A DNA stretch of 64,000 nt from Rouxiella sp. S1S-2 (GCF_009208105.1 NZ_WFKL01000001.1:2666001-2730000); one strand, 5' to 3'. Shown: positions 1 through 7,834, numbered from the stretch's first letter. The notes: a model not told the origin generated them from the sequence alone. Numbers and translations: made by a program.

Positions 1-1074
1 GGCTATAAAATTGACACACCGTTTGGCGGAATTTATGCCAGCAACATTACCCCAGATGCACAGGACGGAATAGGCAACTGGACCGAGCGCGAGTTTTTCA
101 ATGCCGTGCGTCACGGTAAGGGCAAAAACGGGGAAAATCTTTATCCGGCGATGCCTTATAACGCCTACGTGAAAGTCAGCGATCGTGACATGCACGATCT
201 GTGGCTCTACATGCGCTCAGTTGAACCGGTGGCAAACAAAGTTACCGCGACAGATTTGCCTTTCCCTTACAATATTCGGCTGGCGATGATGGGCTGGAAC
301 CTGCTGTTCTTCAAAAATGCACCATTCACCGCCGATAGTGCGCAGACAGCGCAGTACAACCGTGGCGCTTATCTGGTTGAGGGACTCGAGCACTGCGCGG
401 CGTGTCATACACCAAAGAATATGATTGGCGGCGACACGTCGGCCTATTTACAGGGCAGTAATTTGGGTGTTTGGCATGCTCCAGAGATAACCAGGAATAC
501 CTATACTGGCATTGGCAACTGGAGCAATGAACAGGTTGTTCAGTACCTCAAAACCGGCAGCAATCACGTGGCCGTTGCGTCGGGTCCGATGGCAGAGGCA
601 GTGACCAACTCGACTCAGCATCTCACCGATGACGATTTACAGGCCATTGCTACCTATCTTAAAGCGCAAAAGGGCTCGGACAACAAGGCTCCGGCAGCGT
701 TAACTGCCGACAGCAGCCTGATGAAGCAGGGGGCCAATGTCTATGCGGCTAACTGCTCCGCGTGCCACAACAGCAACGGCAAAGGCATTCCCGGTTTGGC
801 GGCAAGTCTGGCCAATAATCCGGGCATCGTCGCGCCCGATGCTACCACGCTGCTCACCACGGTGCTTGAAGGCGGACGCGGCGCCGTTACTGCCAGTAAC
901 CCAACCAGTGGTGCAATGCCGAGCTTCGCCTGGAAACTTTCTGACCAGCAGGTCGCGGCGGCAGTAACTTATATACGAAACTCATGGGGAAATGCCGCCC
1001 CGGCGGTAAACGAACAGCAGGCTACCGAAATGCGTGAAAAACTGCATCTGCCAGCTCAAATGGCAAGCCAGTAA
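1..1074 (+). CDS. Multihaem cytochrome c subunit of a membrane-bound sugar/alcohol dehydrogenase (3' part)
   Basis: The reading frame is open from base 1 to the stop at 1072-1074, so the start lies outside the window. Two CxxCH haem-binding sites are visible, CAACH and CSACH. The upstream part has the spacing and the YPAMPY methionine-ligand segment of a preceding haem domain, so a first CxxCH is expected before the window. Three-haem cytochromes of this type are the electron-transfer subunit of periplasmic gluconate 2-dehydrogenase or alcohol/aldose dehydrogenases, passing electrons from the flavin or PQQ subunit to ubiquinone. The partner subunits would lie upstream and are not visible, so the substrate cannot be assigned. 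No later gene on this strand belongs to the same unit: a hairpin and an opposing gene follow. Confidence 0.85.
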   Translation, partial: GYKIDTPFGGIYASNITPDAQDGIGNWTEREFFNAVRHGKGKNGENLYPAMPYNAYVKVSDRDMHDLWLYMRSVEPVANKVTATDLPFPYNIRLAMMGWNLLFFKNAPFTADSAQTAQYNRGAYLVEGLEHCAACHTPKNMIGGDTSAYLQGSNLGVWHAPEITRNTYTGIGNWSNEQVVQYLKTGSNHVAVASGPMAEAVTNSTQHLTDDDLQAIATYLKAQKGSDNKAPAALTADSSLMKQGANVYAANCSACHNSNGKGIPGLAASLANNPGIVAPDATTLLTTVLEGGRGAVTASNPTSGAMPSFAWKLSDQQVAAAVTYIRNSWGNAAPAVNEQQATEMREKLHLPAQMASQ

Positions 1075-1094
1075 TTTTTTCCTCTAACCCATAC

Positions 1095-1127
1095 CCCTAA
1101 CGCCCGCATTTTTCGCGGGCGTTAGGG
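1095..1127. repeat. Perfect 13-bp inverted repeat between convergent genes
   Basis: The arms at 1095-1107 and 1115-1127 are perfect reverse complements around a 7-base loop. It lies between the cytochrome gene and the opposing thyX gene. Neither side has a convincing T run, so it could end transcription from either direction only weakly. It is described as a hairpin rather than called a Rho-independent terminator. Confidence 0.6.
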
Positions 1128-1301
1128 AAGGACAAATAGGGGGAAACCAAGATTGGTTGAAAAATTATTACTAAAATCACGACGCCTGTTGCTAACCGGC
1201 CCAATTCTGCAGCCAGAATGCGTAAGAGCGCGCGAGCCCAACAATTACCCTTAAAATTTACCCCCGCCGGTGGGTTTGATCGCAATCGAAACCAGCCTAT
1301 T

Positions 1302-2063
1302 TTACTCGCGAGTTAATGCATTCCAGCTCACAGGGAATAAAGGTTCTACTACCTTTCTTACTAACTCAGCCAATTCTTGAATTTCAGTCTGAGCATGTGA
1401 ATCAGAACGCTTATTGTAAAAATTAGCGAATGCTAGAAGGTTTCCAGTCCAAAGCCAGTTAACCATCGTACCTTGAGGTAAAACTAAACGAGCCTGCTCA
1501 GGAGCAACACCTCTTTTGATATAATTCTCGTATTTATTGATCCCCTCTTCACAATGGCGTCGATAGTCATCCTGAATCGATTTGTGATCAGGGTGTAAAC
1601 CTCCACTCCCTTGTTTTATAGAGCCTTCAGGTTTAGCGCGAAACTCAGGAATAAATATCTCAGGGGTTGTACTGATGTAACGTCGCGACTCTTCATTCTC
1701 AACCAGGCCTGTTTTATGCTTGAAACATTGGGTGCGAATTGGAATCGGTGCCTTCATTTTGATGCTGATTGCAGTATGAGCAAATGGAGTCCAATGACGA
1801 TCCTGCTGACGTAAATCATCATAAAATTTACGAGCGAGGATCTCTGAGTCGATATTTTGCGTGGAATCAAAACCAATAATTAATTGTTTAATAATTAAGG
1901 CAATTTCCTTGCTGCTAACGCCGTAAGCTAAGAAGTTTATTAGACTCTTATTTTGCTCATCGGTGTAGGCTTTGGATTTTACGCCAAATGACAAGCGGGC
2001 TGCATTAACCACACTGGTATCATTGCCCATATGGTCTACGTATTCAGCTATCTGTTGAGTCAT
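1302..2063 (-). CDS. thyX: Flavin-dependent thymidylate synthase ThyX, phage-like subtype
   Basis: ThyX makes dTMP from dUMP using methylene-tetrahydrofolate and FAD/NADPH, and is unrelated in fold to ThyA. The ThyX signature is recognisable as QCFKHK followed by NEESRRY (near residues 113-130). It is the phage-type form of the RHRxxSxNxxSxRY motif, with lysines at the two arginine positions. The upstream HWTPFAH segment and the downstream LPQGT, WTGNLLAF and HAQTEI segments match the FAD- and nucleotide-binding parts of the family. Length is about 253 residues, within the family range. The ATG at 2063 is preferred over an in-frame TTG one codon upstream because a GAGAGG ribosome site lies at proper distance. 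The gene stands alone. Enterobacteria normally use ThyA, so phage ancestry is inferred. Confidence 0.85.
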   Translation of the reverse strand: MTQQIAEYVDHMGNDTSVVNAARLSFGVKSKAYTDEQNKSLINFLAYGVSSKEIALIIKQLIIGFDSTQNIDSEILARKFYDDLRQQDRHWTPFAHTAISIKMKAPIPIRTQCFKHKTGLVENEESRRYISTTPEIFIPEFRAKPEGSIKQGSGGLHPDHKSIQDDYRRHCEEGINKYENYIKRGVAPEQARLVLPQGTMVNWLWTGNLLAFANFYNKRSDSHAQTEIQELAELVRKVVEPLFPVSWNALTRE

Positions 2064-2468
2064 CAAAATTTCCTCTCTCAGTTAAAACACAACCTATATC
2101 CTGTAACTCTTCATTCTTAATATTATCAATCAAGAACATTAACCTTCCATCTTGTTGATATTAATATTTAATTTTTAGCAGTGTTAATATTTAATTGGCA
2201 TTTGATATTCCCTGTTTAACTTGAGTTTTTTCACCTGTACTCCATTGATTAGTTCACCCCGAGGTTTATAAAATTCGCTTAAGGCACTTGCCAGCCAATA
2301 GGAGTAGGGCAGGCAGCCATGAGAGAAAAGCCAACTGATGGCAGGCCAGGTGGAGTGCCCGCGATGCCGTTGAAGCCTTACTGATGAGAACAACAAATCA
2401 GACCTAATGATTGACACCATGATGTGTCTTCGGCAAGGTCAGGTTTTGATGTCAAGAGTGTGAATATC
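2064..2468. other. Intergenic region, thyX to ydgC, with one doubtful small ORF
   Basis: This region of about 400 bases holds the thyX ribosome site, the direct repeats at 2161-2196, and a 78-codon reading frame on the minus strand at 2184-2420. The product of that frame resembles no family I know and it has no good ribosome site, so it is not called a gene. It may be a degraded remnant accompanying thyX. Confidence 0.4.
2161..2196. repeat. Pair of 13-bp direct repeats upstream of thyX
   Basis: The same 13-base AT-rich word (TTAATATTTAATT) occurs at 2161-2173 and 2184-2196, a 23-bp period, about two helical turns. It lies in the AT-rich region upstream of thyX and could be a regulatory site or an insertion scar. 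No function is assigned. Confidence 0.45.
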
Positions 2469-2807
2469 ATGGGTATTTTATTAAAGGCATTAATCGGCGC
2501 GTTGGTCGTAGTATTGATAGGCATCTTATCGAAGTCACGAAACTATTATATTGCGGGTCTCATCCCTCTTTTCCCAACATTTGCGCTCATTGCTCATTAT
2601 ATCGTTGGCAGTGAACGCTCACTTGAAGCTTTACGCACGACAATTCTTTTCGGGATGTGGGCTGTAATCCCATACTTGGCTTATCTAATTTCTTTGTATC
2701 TGCTGTTAAATTTCCTCAGGTTGCCGCTCGCGCTAACTGCTGCAGTGGGGTGCTGGATAGTGGTTGCCTGGCTACTGATTCAGGTTTGGAATCGTTGGCA
2801 TAGTTAG
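2469..2807 (+). CDS. ydgC: GlpM/YdgC family inner-membrane protein
   Basis: A polytopic membrane protein of 112 residues with about four hydrophobic segments. It carries the strongly conserved family block SRNYYIAGLIPLFPTFALI, followed by AHYIVGSER and LRTTILFGMW. These match E. coli YdgC and Pseudomonas GlpM almost residue for residue. GlpM has been linked to glycerol metabolism in Pseudomonas, but the molecular role is unknown. An in-frame GTG 15 codons upstream is open, but the ATG at 2469 (MGILLKAL) coincides with the start of the family. It is a single gene, with nothing co-directional close by. Confidence 0.85.
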   Translation: MGILLKALIGALVVVLIGILSKSRNYYIAGLIPLFPTFALIAHYIVGSERSLEALRTTILFGMWAVIPYLAYLISLYLLLNFLRLPLALTAAVGCWIVVAWLLIQVWNRWHS

Positions 2808-2856
2808 GATAAATCCAAACCTTGAACGAGAAGGCCTTTGGCAACCAGTATTTGTA

Positions 2857-3321
2857 CTAATAGATAATAAACTCAGGCTCATAGCTCACAGGGAAGTTTA
2901 CTGATCTGGCAATAAAACACACTTTATGGATCTCATGATGAATAGCCGTTGCAGCATCAATATCGGTACCGGTTACTACAGTAATTTTTGGCTTGAGGAT
3001 GGCTGATATGAAGCGCCCAGCGCCATCTTTCAAAACCTCACCTGTTGCTACCGGTGAGTCTTCATAATCCATCACAGTGATGCCTGCATCAGATGCCAGA
3101 TGCAAATACCACAGCATATGGCAGGCCGAAAGAGATGAGATAAGCAGGTCTTCCGGATTCATTTTACCAGGGTCACCCCCCAGTATTGGATCATTAGAGC
3201 AATGTATTGTTTCCTTTCCGGCTACAGAGATGTCCCACGTTCGTGCATATGAACGATAGCCTGATGTTCCTTTTCCCAGATTGCCCGTCCAAGCAATATG
3301 TGACGAATAAATGTGTTCCAT
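2857..3321 (-). CDS. OsmC/Ohr family peroxiredoxin
   Basis: OsmC/Ohr proteins reduce organic hydroperoxides with a pair of cysteines. Both are visible here, in SACHMLW (mid-protein) and in KVCFIAR (C-terminal third), with the family spacing. The PEDLLISSLSACHM block is typical of the OsmC subgroup. Length is 154 residues, full for the family. The ATG at 3321 has an AGGAAATTT ribosome site. The gene is divergent from a GntR-type regulator 112 bases away, and a perfect palindrome lies between them. Control by that regulator is inferred. Confidence 0.85.
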   Translation of the reverse strand: MEHIYSSHIAWTGNLGKGTSGYRSYARTWDISVAGKETIHCSNDPILGGDPGKMNPEDLLISSLSACHMLWYLHLASDAGITVMDYEDSPVATGEVLKDGAGRFISAILKPKITVVTGTDIDAATAIHHEIHKVCFIARSVNFPVSYEPEFIIY

Positions 3322-3395
3322 AAATTTCCTTCTCCACTTTTAAAAAAAGCATGATTTACCGCAATTCATTGTTAAAATTCGTACACCAATGGCAT

Positions 3396-3409
3396 AATGG
3401 TATACCATT
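3396..3409. promoter_or_regulatory. 14-bp perfect palindrome, likely GntR/FCD operator
   Basis: AATGGTATACCATT is a perfect palindrome centred in the divergent osmC-like/gntR intergenic region, 25 bases before the gntR start. FCD-subfamily GntR regulators commonly bind sites with a GTATAC core, so autoregulation and control of the osmC-like gene are both plausible. Confidence 0.6.
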
Positions 3410-3433
3410 TGATAATCATGTAAAGAAGGTTTT

Positions 3434-4075
3434 ATGAGTACGGCTTTTCTTTCAACCGCGGACATGCTTGCCTCTGAACTTAAAAATTTAATTAACAACG
3501 GCTCGTTGCGGGATGGGGACAGGCTTGTAGAAAGAGACCTCGCCAGCCAATTTTCTGTCAGCCGCATACCGCTAAGAGAAGCAATCCAGAAACTTGAGCG
3601 GGAAGGGTTAGTGGACGTTTACAGAAACCGTGGAGCAGTAGTTAGAACGCTAACCGTTAACGATATTGACGAAATTTATCAACTCCGGGCTTTACTGGAA
3701 GGTGATGCTATTTTTCAGAGTCTTCAATACATGGACTCTGAAACTCTTACCCGAGCAGAGCTTGTTCATAAACTTCTTGGTAACGCCACCGAATCAACAC
3801 AACAGGGACTGTACAACCGTGAATTTCATGAGCTGCTATATCGGAAGTGTAAAAATCAACGCCTGCTGAATATGATCAACGAATTACGTGAGCAGATAGA
3901 AAGATATGAGCTCTTGCAGCATCGATTACTGTCTGAAACTCTCAAGTTTCAGGATGAACATGCGCATATTTTAAGAGCCTGTCTAAGCAGCGATCCTGCT
4001 GCTGCTCGCGAATGTACAGTTGAACATATTCTTTCTGCCGGACAGATATTAAAAAAATATATTATAAATCGATAA
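3434..4075 (+). CDS. GntR-family regulator, FCD subfamily
   Basis: The 213-residue protein has an N-terminal winged helix (about residues 10-75), with the GntR signature LVERDLASQFSVSRIPLREA and LEREGLV. A helical FCD ligand-binding domain follows (about 80-210), including the EIYQLRALLEG opening helix and a late HILRA histidine segment that usually binds metal. FCD regulators sense small carboxylates or sugar acids. The ligand here cannot be read from sequence. It is transcribed away from the osmC-like gene, with a perfect operator-like palindrome between them, so that gene is the likely target. AAGAAGG precedes the ATG. Confidence 0.85.
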   Translation: MSTAFLSTADMLASELKNLINNGSLRDGDRLVERDLASQFSVSRIPLREAIQKLEREGLVDVYRNRGAVVRTLTVNDIDEIYQLRALLEGDAIFQSLQYMDSETLTRAELVHKLLGNATESTQQGLYNREFHELLYRKCKNQRLLNMINELREQIERYELLQHRLLSETLKFQDEHAHILRACLSSDPAAARECTVEHILSAGQILKKYIINR

Positions 4076-4400
4076 TCAAGGGTGCCGCTGTTCGCTATAA
4101 AAATCGAAACAACGGAACTGTAGAAACATCCACTCAGGCACAAGGCTGACGACAACCCGGGGCGTTATCCAGAATCTTAGGAATAAGCCCGAGAACATTG
4201 CCAAAAAATTCAGCGCGTTACTGTCTGGTTCGTTCACAATCAGTTCATTTTAACGCTTAAAAAGCCTGTTCAACGGTTATTGTCTGCCCGCAGGCGTCCG
4301 CCATTTTCACGCTGCAATGAGTGAGCATATTTTGTTGCATCCGAGCCTTAACGGTCTAGATTTAAAAAGCTTTCTGGCCTTCTAAAACAGGACAACGTAT
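4076..4400. other. Intergenic region without a supported gene
   Basis: About 325 bases between the GntR gene and the DUF2235 gene. It has stops in all frames at short intervals, no strong hairpin and no recognised RNA. An AGGACAACG ribosome site for the next gene is at its right edge. Confidence 0.5.
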
Positions 4401-5942
4401 ATGCATTTAATCATTTTTTGCGATGGAACATGGAATACCCCCGATCAGATGGACAATGGCGTATCGGTGCCAACAAATGTGATTAAACTGCGTAACGCGC
4501 TGGAAAAAAGTGATTCTGACGGTCTTGAACAGCGCACTTATTATCATCCTGGCGTCGGGACTAAAGGCGGTTGGCTTAACCGGATGATAGACGGCATTGT
4601 CGGCGACGGGCTCGACAAGAACATCATGAGCGCTTACTGCTGGTTAGCAAAAAATTATGAAATTGGTGCGAGCATCTGGCTGTTTGGTTTTAGCCGGGGA
4701 GCTTTTACCGTGCGCAGTCTGGGAGGGATGATCGCCCACTGCGGCCTGCTAAATGCACGGCAGGGTGCAATGACCGAGAAAGAGACGTGGTCGGCAGTGC
4801 AGGAATTATTCAACCATTATCGTCAGCAGGAACCGGTTGTCGCCAGTGATGAGCGGGTTTTTCACTGCGTGAGCAGTGGGCAACCTTGCAGCCATACCGT
4901 GCCGATCCATTTCATCGGCGTTTGGGATACCGTAGGGGCATTGGGCATACCTGACGACGTCGCCTTTCTCAGCCTGCTTAATAATCGGCGTAAATATTGT
5001 TTTCACGACACTAGCCTCAGCCCAATAGTAAAAACGGCGCGTCATGCACTTTCTATTGATGAGCGGCGGCAAAACTTTATTCCCACGCTGTGGACCCATA
5101 TTGAAGAGGGGCAGGACGTGCGCCAAACCTGGTTTCCTGGCGTACATGCCGACGTTGGGGGCGGCTATGCGCAAGTCGGACTCTCCGACGGCGCATTAGG
5201 CTGGATGATGACGCAGGCCGAAGAGTATGGATTACGGTTCCGTAAAGACATTCGCCAACAGTTGAGGGATGATCCACTGGGGCAACTCCATGACTCTGCC
5301 ACGGGTGTGTTTAAAAATTTGCGAACCCGTCCACGCAATGTTCCTTTTTTCTCTGATCAAAGCAGCGAGTTACACACCTCGGCAATGACGCGCCACAACA
5401 ATCCGCCGCTCAATCAGGGGGACTATTGGCAGAGTCGAAAAATTGAGAAAGAGAAATCCATTAGCGTGGAGATTTTTGCGCGCGAGTACTGGAACGCAAC
5501 CGGTATTTATCTCGAAGCCGGGGTCAATTATGAGTTCCGTGCCAGCGGAGAGTGGATGGACGGACATATCTCTTGTGGCCCTAAAGGCGACAGTGGCGGC
5601 AAGTTCCATCTTGGTAAAATTGCCCAGACATTCTCATCACTGATGGGTTTTGGCGAAACGCTATACCGCAAGATAACCGGTAATTATCAGGCCGATTTCT
5701 GGTTCACCAAGCGTCAGGAGGAAGTGGACTGGCTGGCGCTCACGGGTGCGGTGGCGAATGACGCACTCACCGCAGGAGCCAAACCTGGAAGCAACTCTCT
5801 GCCGCATGAAATATTTGCCCTTGGTGAGCGTTGCGTATTTACGCCGCAAGCCAGTGGCTATCTTTATGCCTTCACCAACGACGCATGGCAGGCCTATGGC
5901 AATAACCGTGGAAGCGTGCGGCTAACCGTGTCAAAGCGCTAA
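4401..5942 (+). CDS. DUF2235 alpha/beta hydrolase (Tle1-like phospholipase family)
   Basis: The N-terminal two thirds is a DUF2235 hydrolase. FCDGTWN lies at residues 6-12, the nucleophile elbow GFSRG at 96-100 (Ser98), and GVWDTVGALG and the family-specific WFPGVHADVGGGY further on. The last contains the likely catalytic Asp/His region. The last 150 residues form an extra domain of beta-rich appearance, unlike the minimal family. DUF2235 includes T6SS Tle1 phospholipase effectors and stand-alone lipases. Here there is no VgrG, PAAR, adaptor or immunity gene next to it and no signal peptide, so a secreted role is not supported. It is a single gene with its own AGGA ribosome site. Confidence 0.8.
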   Translation: MHLIIFCDGTWNTPDQMDNGVSVPTNVIKLRNALEKSDSDGLEQRTYYHPGVGTKGGWLNRMIDGIVGDGLDKNIMSAYCWLAKNYEIGASIWLFGFSRGAFTVRSLGGMIAHCGLLNARQGAMTEKETWSAVQELFNHYRQQEPVVASDERVFHCVSSGQPCSHTVPIHFIGVWDTVGALGIPDDVAFLSLLNNRRKYCFHDTSLSPIVKTARHALSIDERRQNFIPTLWTHIEEGQDVRQTWFPGVHADVGGGYAQVGLSDGALGWMMTQAEEYGLRFRKDIRQQLRDDPLGQLHDSATGVFKNLRTRPRNVPFFSDQSSELHTSAMTRHNNPPLNQGDYWQSRKIEKEKSISVEIFAREYWNATGIYLEAGVNYEFRASGEWMDGHISCGPKGDSGGKFHLGKIAQTFSSLMGFGETLYRKITGNYQADFWFTKRQEEVDWLALTGAVANDALTAGAKPGSNSLPHEIFALGERCVFTPQASGYLYAFTNDAWQAYGNNRGSVRLTVSKR

Positions 5943-6027
5943 CCCGGCGTAACGCTGTCACTGTTTTGCTCAAAAATAAAGCTGTCTGCCGCGGGGAGAA
6001 GCGGGCATACTAGCGGCATATGTTTTT

Positions 6028-6064
6028 ACACGCGTGTAGAGCACGTGTGAAATACACGTGTAAA
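6028..6064. promoter_or_regulatory. Cluster of CACG/CGTG palindromes upstream of ccdAB
   Basis: Three short palindromes lie in a row: ACACGCGTGT at 6028-6037, CACGTG at 6042-6047 and ACACGTGT at 6054-6061. All are framed by TTTACACG (6025-6032) and CGTGTAAA (6057-6064). The block ends 26 bases before the ccdA start. Type II antitoxins bind such repeated palindromes cooperatively to repress their own operon, so this is the probable CcdA/CcdAB operator. Confidence 0.6.
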
Positions 6065-6089
6065 TCGATCACTGCTCCCGGAGGGAATT

Positions 6090-6329
6090 GTGCCAACCTT
6101 AACTTTACGTCATAAAAAAACCGTTAGCGTAACGCTGGAACCCGTTCTTTTGGAGCAGGCTCGCAGGGCCGGTATAAATTTGTCGGCTATTCTGGCAGAA
6201 GCGTTAAAGTCTAAGCTTCAGCAGTTGGAGGCTGAGGATTGGAAGAGCGAGAATCGTGAAGCCGTGCTGGAGCTTAACCGCATCAGTGACGATCACGGTT
6301 TGCTATCGGACGACTACAGGACGTTCTAA
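6090..6329 (+). CDS. ccdA: CcdA-family antitoxin
   Basis: A 79-residue protein with an N-terminal ribbon-helix-helix (about residues 8-48: KKTVSVTLEPVLLEQARRAG, then NLSAILAEAL) and a charged, probably disordered C-terminus. That C-terminus contains EDWKSENREAV and ends in DYRTF, as CcdA proteins do. Its N-terminal domain should bind the palindromes just upstream and its tail should wrap CcdB. The start is GTG, with a GGAGGG ribosome site. ccdB begins 2 bases after its stop, which is the normal operon arrangement. Chromosomal CcdAO-type proteins have the same length. Confidence 0.9.
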   Translation: MPTLTLRHKKTVSVTLEPVLLEQARRAGINLSAILAEALKSKLQQLEAEDWKSENREAVLELNRISDDHGLLSDDYRTF

Positions 6330-6331
6330 CT

Positions 6332-6640
6332 ATGCAGTTTATCGTCTATCGTAACACCGGCAATGCCCGCGCATACCCTTATTTACTTGACGTGCAGAGT
6401 GATATCATTGGCGAAATGAACACGCGACTGGTTATTCCTCTTTTTCCGTTAAGTAAATTTCATGCGCGGCCTGCCCAGCGGCTTAACCCAGTAGTGAAGG
6501 TCGAAGGCGTCGATTATCTGCTCATGACCCATGAAATGGCGAGTATCAGACTCCAGCAGCTCGGCGCAAAAGTGGTGAGTTTGCGCGACTATCGTCATGC
6601 CATAAAAAATGCACTGGATTTTCTCCTCGACGGTTTCTAA
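6332..6640 (+). CDS. ccdB: CcdB-family gyrase toxin
   Basis: The 102-residue protein aligns with CcdB along its length: MQFIVYRNTG, LLDVQSDII, TRLVIPL, the internal VDYLLMTHEMAS and the C-terminal helix AIKNALDFLLDGF. CcdB poisons DNA gyrase, trapping the cleaved complex by inserting between GyrA subunits. In the F-plasmid protein the last three residues Trp-Gly-Ile are needed for killing. Here they are Asp-Gly-Phe, so toxicity may be altered. The sequence looks closer to chromosomal Vibrio-type CcdB (NTRLVIPL) than to F. It is co-transcribed with ccdA. Confidence 0.9.
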   Translation: MQFIVYRNTGNARAYPYLLDVQSDIIGEMNTRLVIPLFPLSKFHARPAQRLNPVVKVEGVDYLLMTHEMASIRLQQLGAKVVSLRDYRHAIKNALDFLLDGF

Positions 6641-6781
6641 CTCGATTAAATTCCTTCTCCCACATTCTGTGAATGTTTTCTTTACTCTTGCTCCTACGCA
6701 CCAATTTTGTGCGCTGCCTCGCAAAATATAAATCTTATAAACTCAGCCAGCAGAAGTAATTATTTTTTAGCTGGAAATAAA

Positions 6782-6811
6782 TGCACTCGCGCAGTGCGAG
6801 TGCAGGGTTTT
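6782..6811 (+). terminator. Rho-independent terminator after ccdAB
   Basis: A perfect 9-bp stem (6782-6790 with 6796-6804), GC-rich, with a 5-base loop, is followed within 3 bases by TTTT. It lies 140 bases beyond the ccdB stop and upstream of the hydantoinase operon promoter region. Confidence 0.6.
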
Positions 6812-7026
6812 ACTGGTTATTTTGCACCAAATTAACTCGTGCGCTGTTAATTATTTATTTCCTGTCATAAGAAAATCGAATGCTTCGATAAATCCTCATT
6901 GATATTGTTATCTTCGTCACAAGTAGCCTTCTCTAACATCCATTTATAGTTATGATTTTATTGATTTTTATTTTTAACACTTTTTGTTTTTTCTATGCTG
7001 CATATCAGGGTTAATTCTTGAAAGTT

Positions 7027-7038
7027 GACCAACTGGTC
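7027..7038. promoter_or_regulatory. GACCA-AC-TGGTC quasi-palindrome, candidate operator
   Basis: Five-base arms GACCA and TGGTC, two bases apart, about 100 bases before the first gene of the operon. It is a candidate binding site for the operon's terminal TetR-type regulator. It is short, and support is only its symmetry and position. Confidence 0.35.
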
Positions 7039-7134
7039 TTGAAAAAAACATTGAACATTTATTTTTTAAAATGATAAAACATTCTCATTCGATAATTATT
7101 TTTCATTTTACCCCCTACAGTAAGGTCTGAGAAA

Positions 7135-7767
7135 ATGGCATTGGAAACGGCAGAAGTTCGTATTGCTCCACGTTGGATTCGTCCCTCTAAAAACTGGCTG
7201 GAGGCATTTTCGCCTTTCCCGGTTGCCAATATTGGTGACGCAATGGAACGCCTGAATATGTGTGATGCTGGCATCATCCCCTTGACCGAAAATACGGCCT
7301 TCACCGGCTTTGCATTTCCGGTGCAGGTTACGGCAGGTGATAACGCGGCGGTGATTAAGGCGCTGGACTACATCGAAGAAGGCGACGTGATGATGATCAA
7401 CGGCATGGGGCATATTGATCGCGCACTGGTTGGCGAACAGCTAACACAGCGTTTTCAACATGCCGGCGCTCGCGGTCAGGTTATCGACGGTGCCGTGCGT
7501 GATAAAAAAGTGATCGAATCTACCGGTTTACCGACTTACTCACGTGGCATAAGTCCTGCAGGCCCTTATAAAAACGGTCCTGGTGTCATAGGTGAACCTG
7601 TCGCAATCGGCGGCGTGGTGTGCTGCGCGGGTGACATCGTGGTGGCCGACGACGACGGCATCATCATCATCCCATTCTGGAGAGCTGAAGAAGTCCTCGA
7701 AAAAGTGAAGGAAGTGGCAAGACGTGAAGCTGAGATGACCGCAGAAGTCACCCAGCAGTACCAATAA
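7135..7767 (+). CDS. RraA-like / 4-hydroxy-4-methyl-2-oxoglutarate aldolase family protein
   Basis: The 210-residue RraA-fold protein carries the family core GQVIDGAVRD (Arg122-Asp123) and the C-terminal GDIVVADDDGIIIIP. Together they form the metal and oxoacid site of HMG/CHA aldolases. These enzymes cleave 4-hydroxy-2-oxo acids to pyruvate and also decarboxylate oxaloacetate. Regulators of RNase E (RraA proper) share the fold but lack this catabolic context. It opens an operon with a transporter, hydantoinase A/B, an SDR and an aminotransferase, which favours an enzymatic role in ring-opening catabolism. Exact substrate unknown. The start has AAGG upstream. Confidence 0.8.
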   Translation: MALETAEVRIAPRWIRPSKNWLEAFSPFPVANIGDAMERLNMCDAGIIPLTENTAFTGFAFPVQVTAGDNAAVIKALDYIEEGDVMMINGMGHIDRALVGEQLTQRFQHAGARGQVIDGAVRDKKVIESTGLPTYSRGISPAGPYKNGPGVIGEPVAIGGVVCCAGDIVVADDDGIIIIPFWRAEEVLEKVKEVARREAEMTAEVTQQYQ

Positions 7768-7783
7768 ATCACAGCGTACAAGA

Positions 7784-7804
7784 CCGGCCCGCATGCTGGG
7801 CCGG
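7784..7804 (+). repeat. Intra-operon hairpin after the RraA-like gene
   Basis: CCGGCCC (7784-7790) pairs perfectly with GGGCCGG (7798-7804) across a 7-base loop that itself contains GCATGC. No T run follows, and the next gene starts 30 bases later. It could stabilise the upstream message or partly attenuate the operon. Confidence 0.5.
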
Positions 7805-7834
7805 ATAACCTCAATACTGTAGCAGGGCAGAACA

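Larger units (their letters stand above)
6641..7134. other. AT-rich promoter region of the first hydantoinase operon
   Basis: About 490 bases with no supported gene. It contains the terminator at 6782-6811, a strongly AT-rich stretch at 6880-7110, the quasi-palindrome at 7027-7038, and the AAGG ribosome site before 7135. The operon promoter is presumed to lie here. Confidence 0.5.

Noticed and set aside
1095..1127. Hairpin after the cytochrome gene considered as a Rho-independent terminator
   Set aside because: The stem is perfect but no T run follows on either strand, so it is listed only as an inverted repeat.
2184..2420. 78-codon minus-strand frame upstream of thyX
   Set aside because: No recognisable family, composition inconsistent with the neighbours, and no ribosome site. 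It may be a remnant but is not supported as a gene.
4401..5942. DUF2235 gene as a T6SS effector
   Set aside because: No VgrG, PAAR, adaptor or immunity gene is adjacent, and there is no secretion marker.
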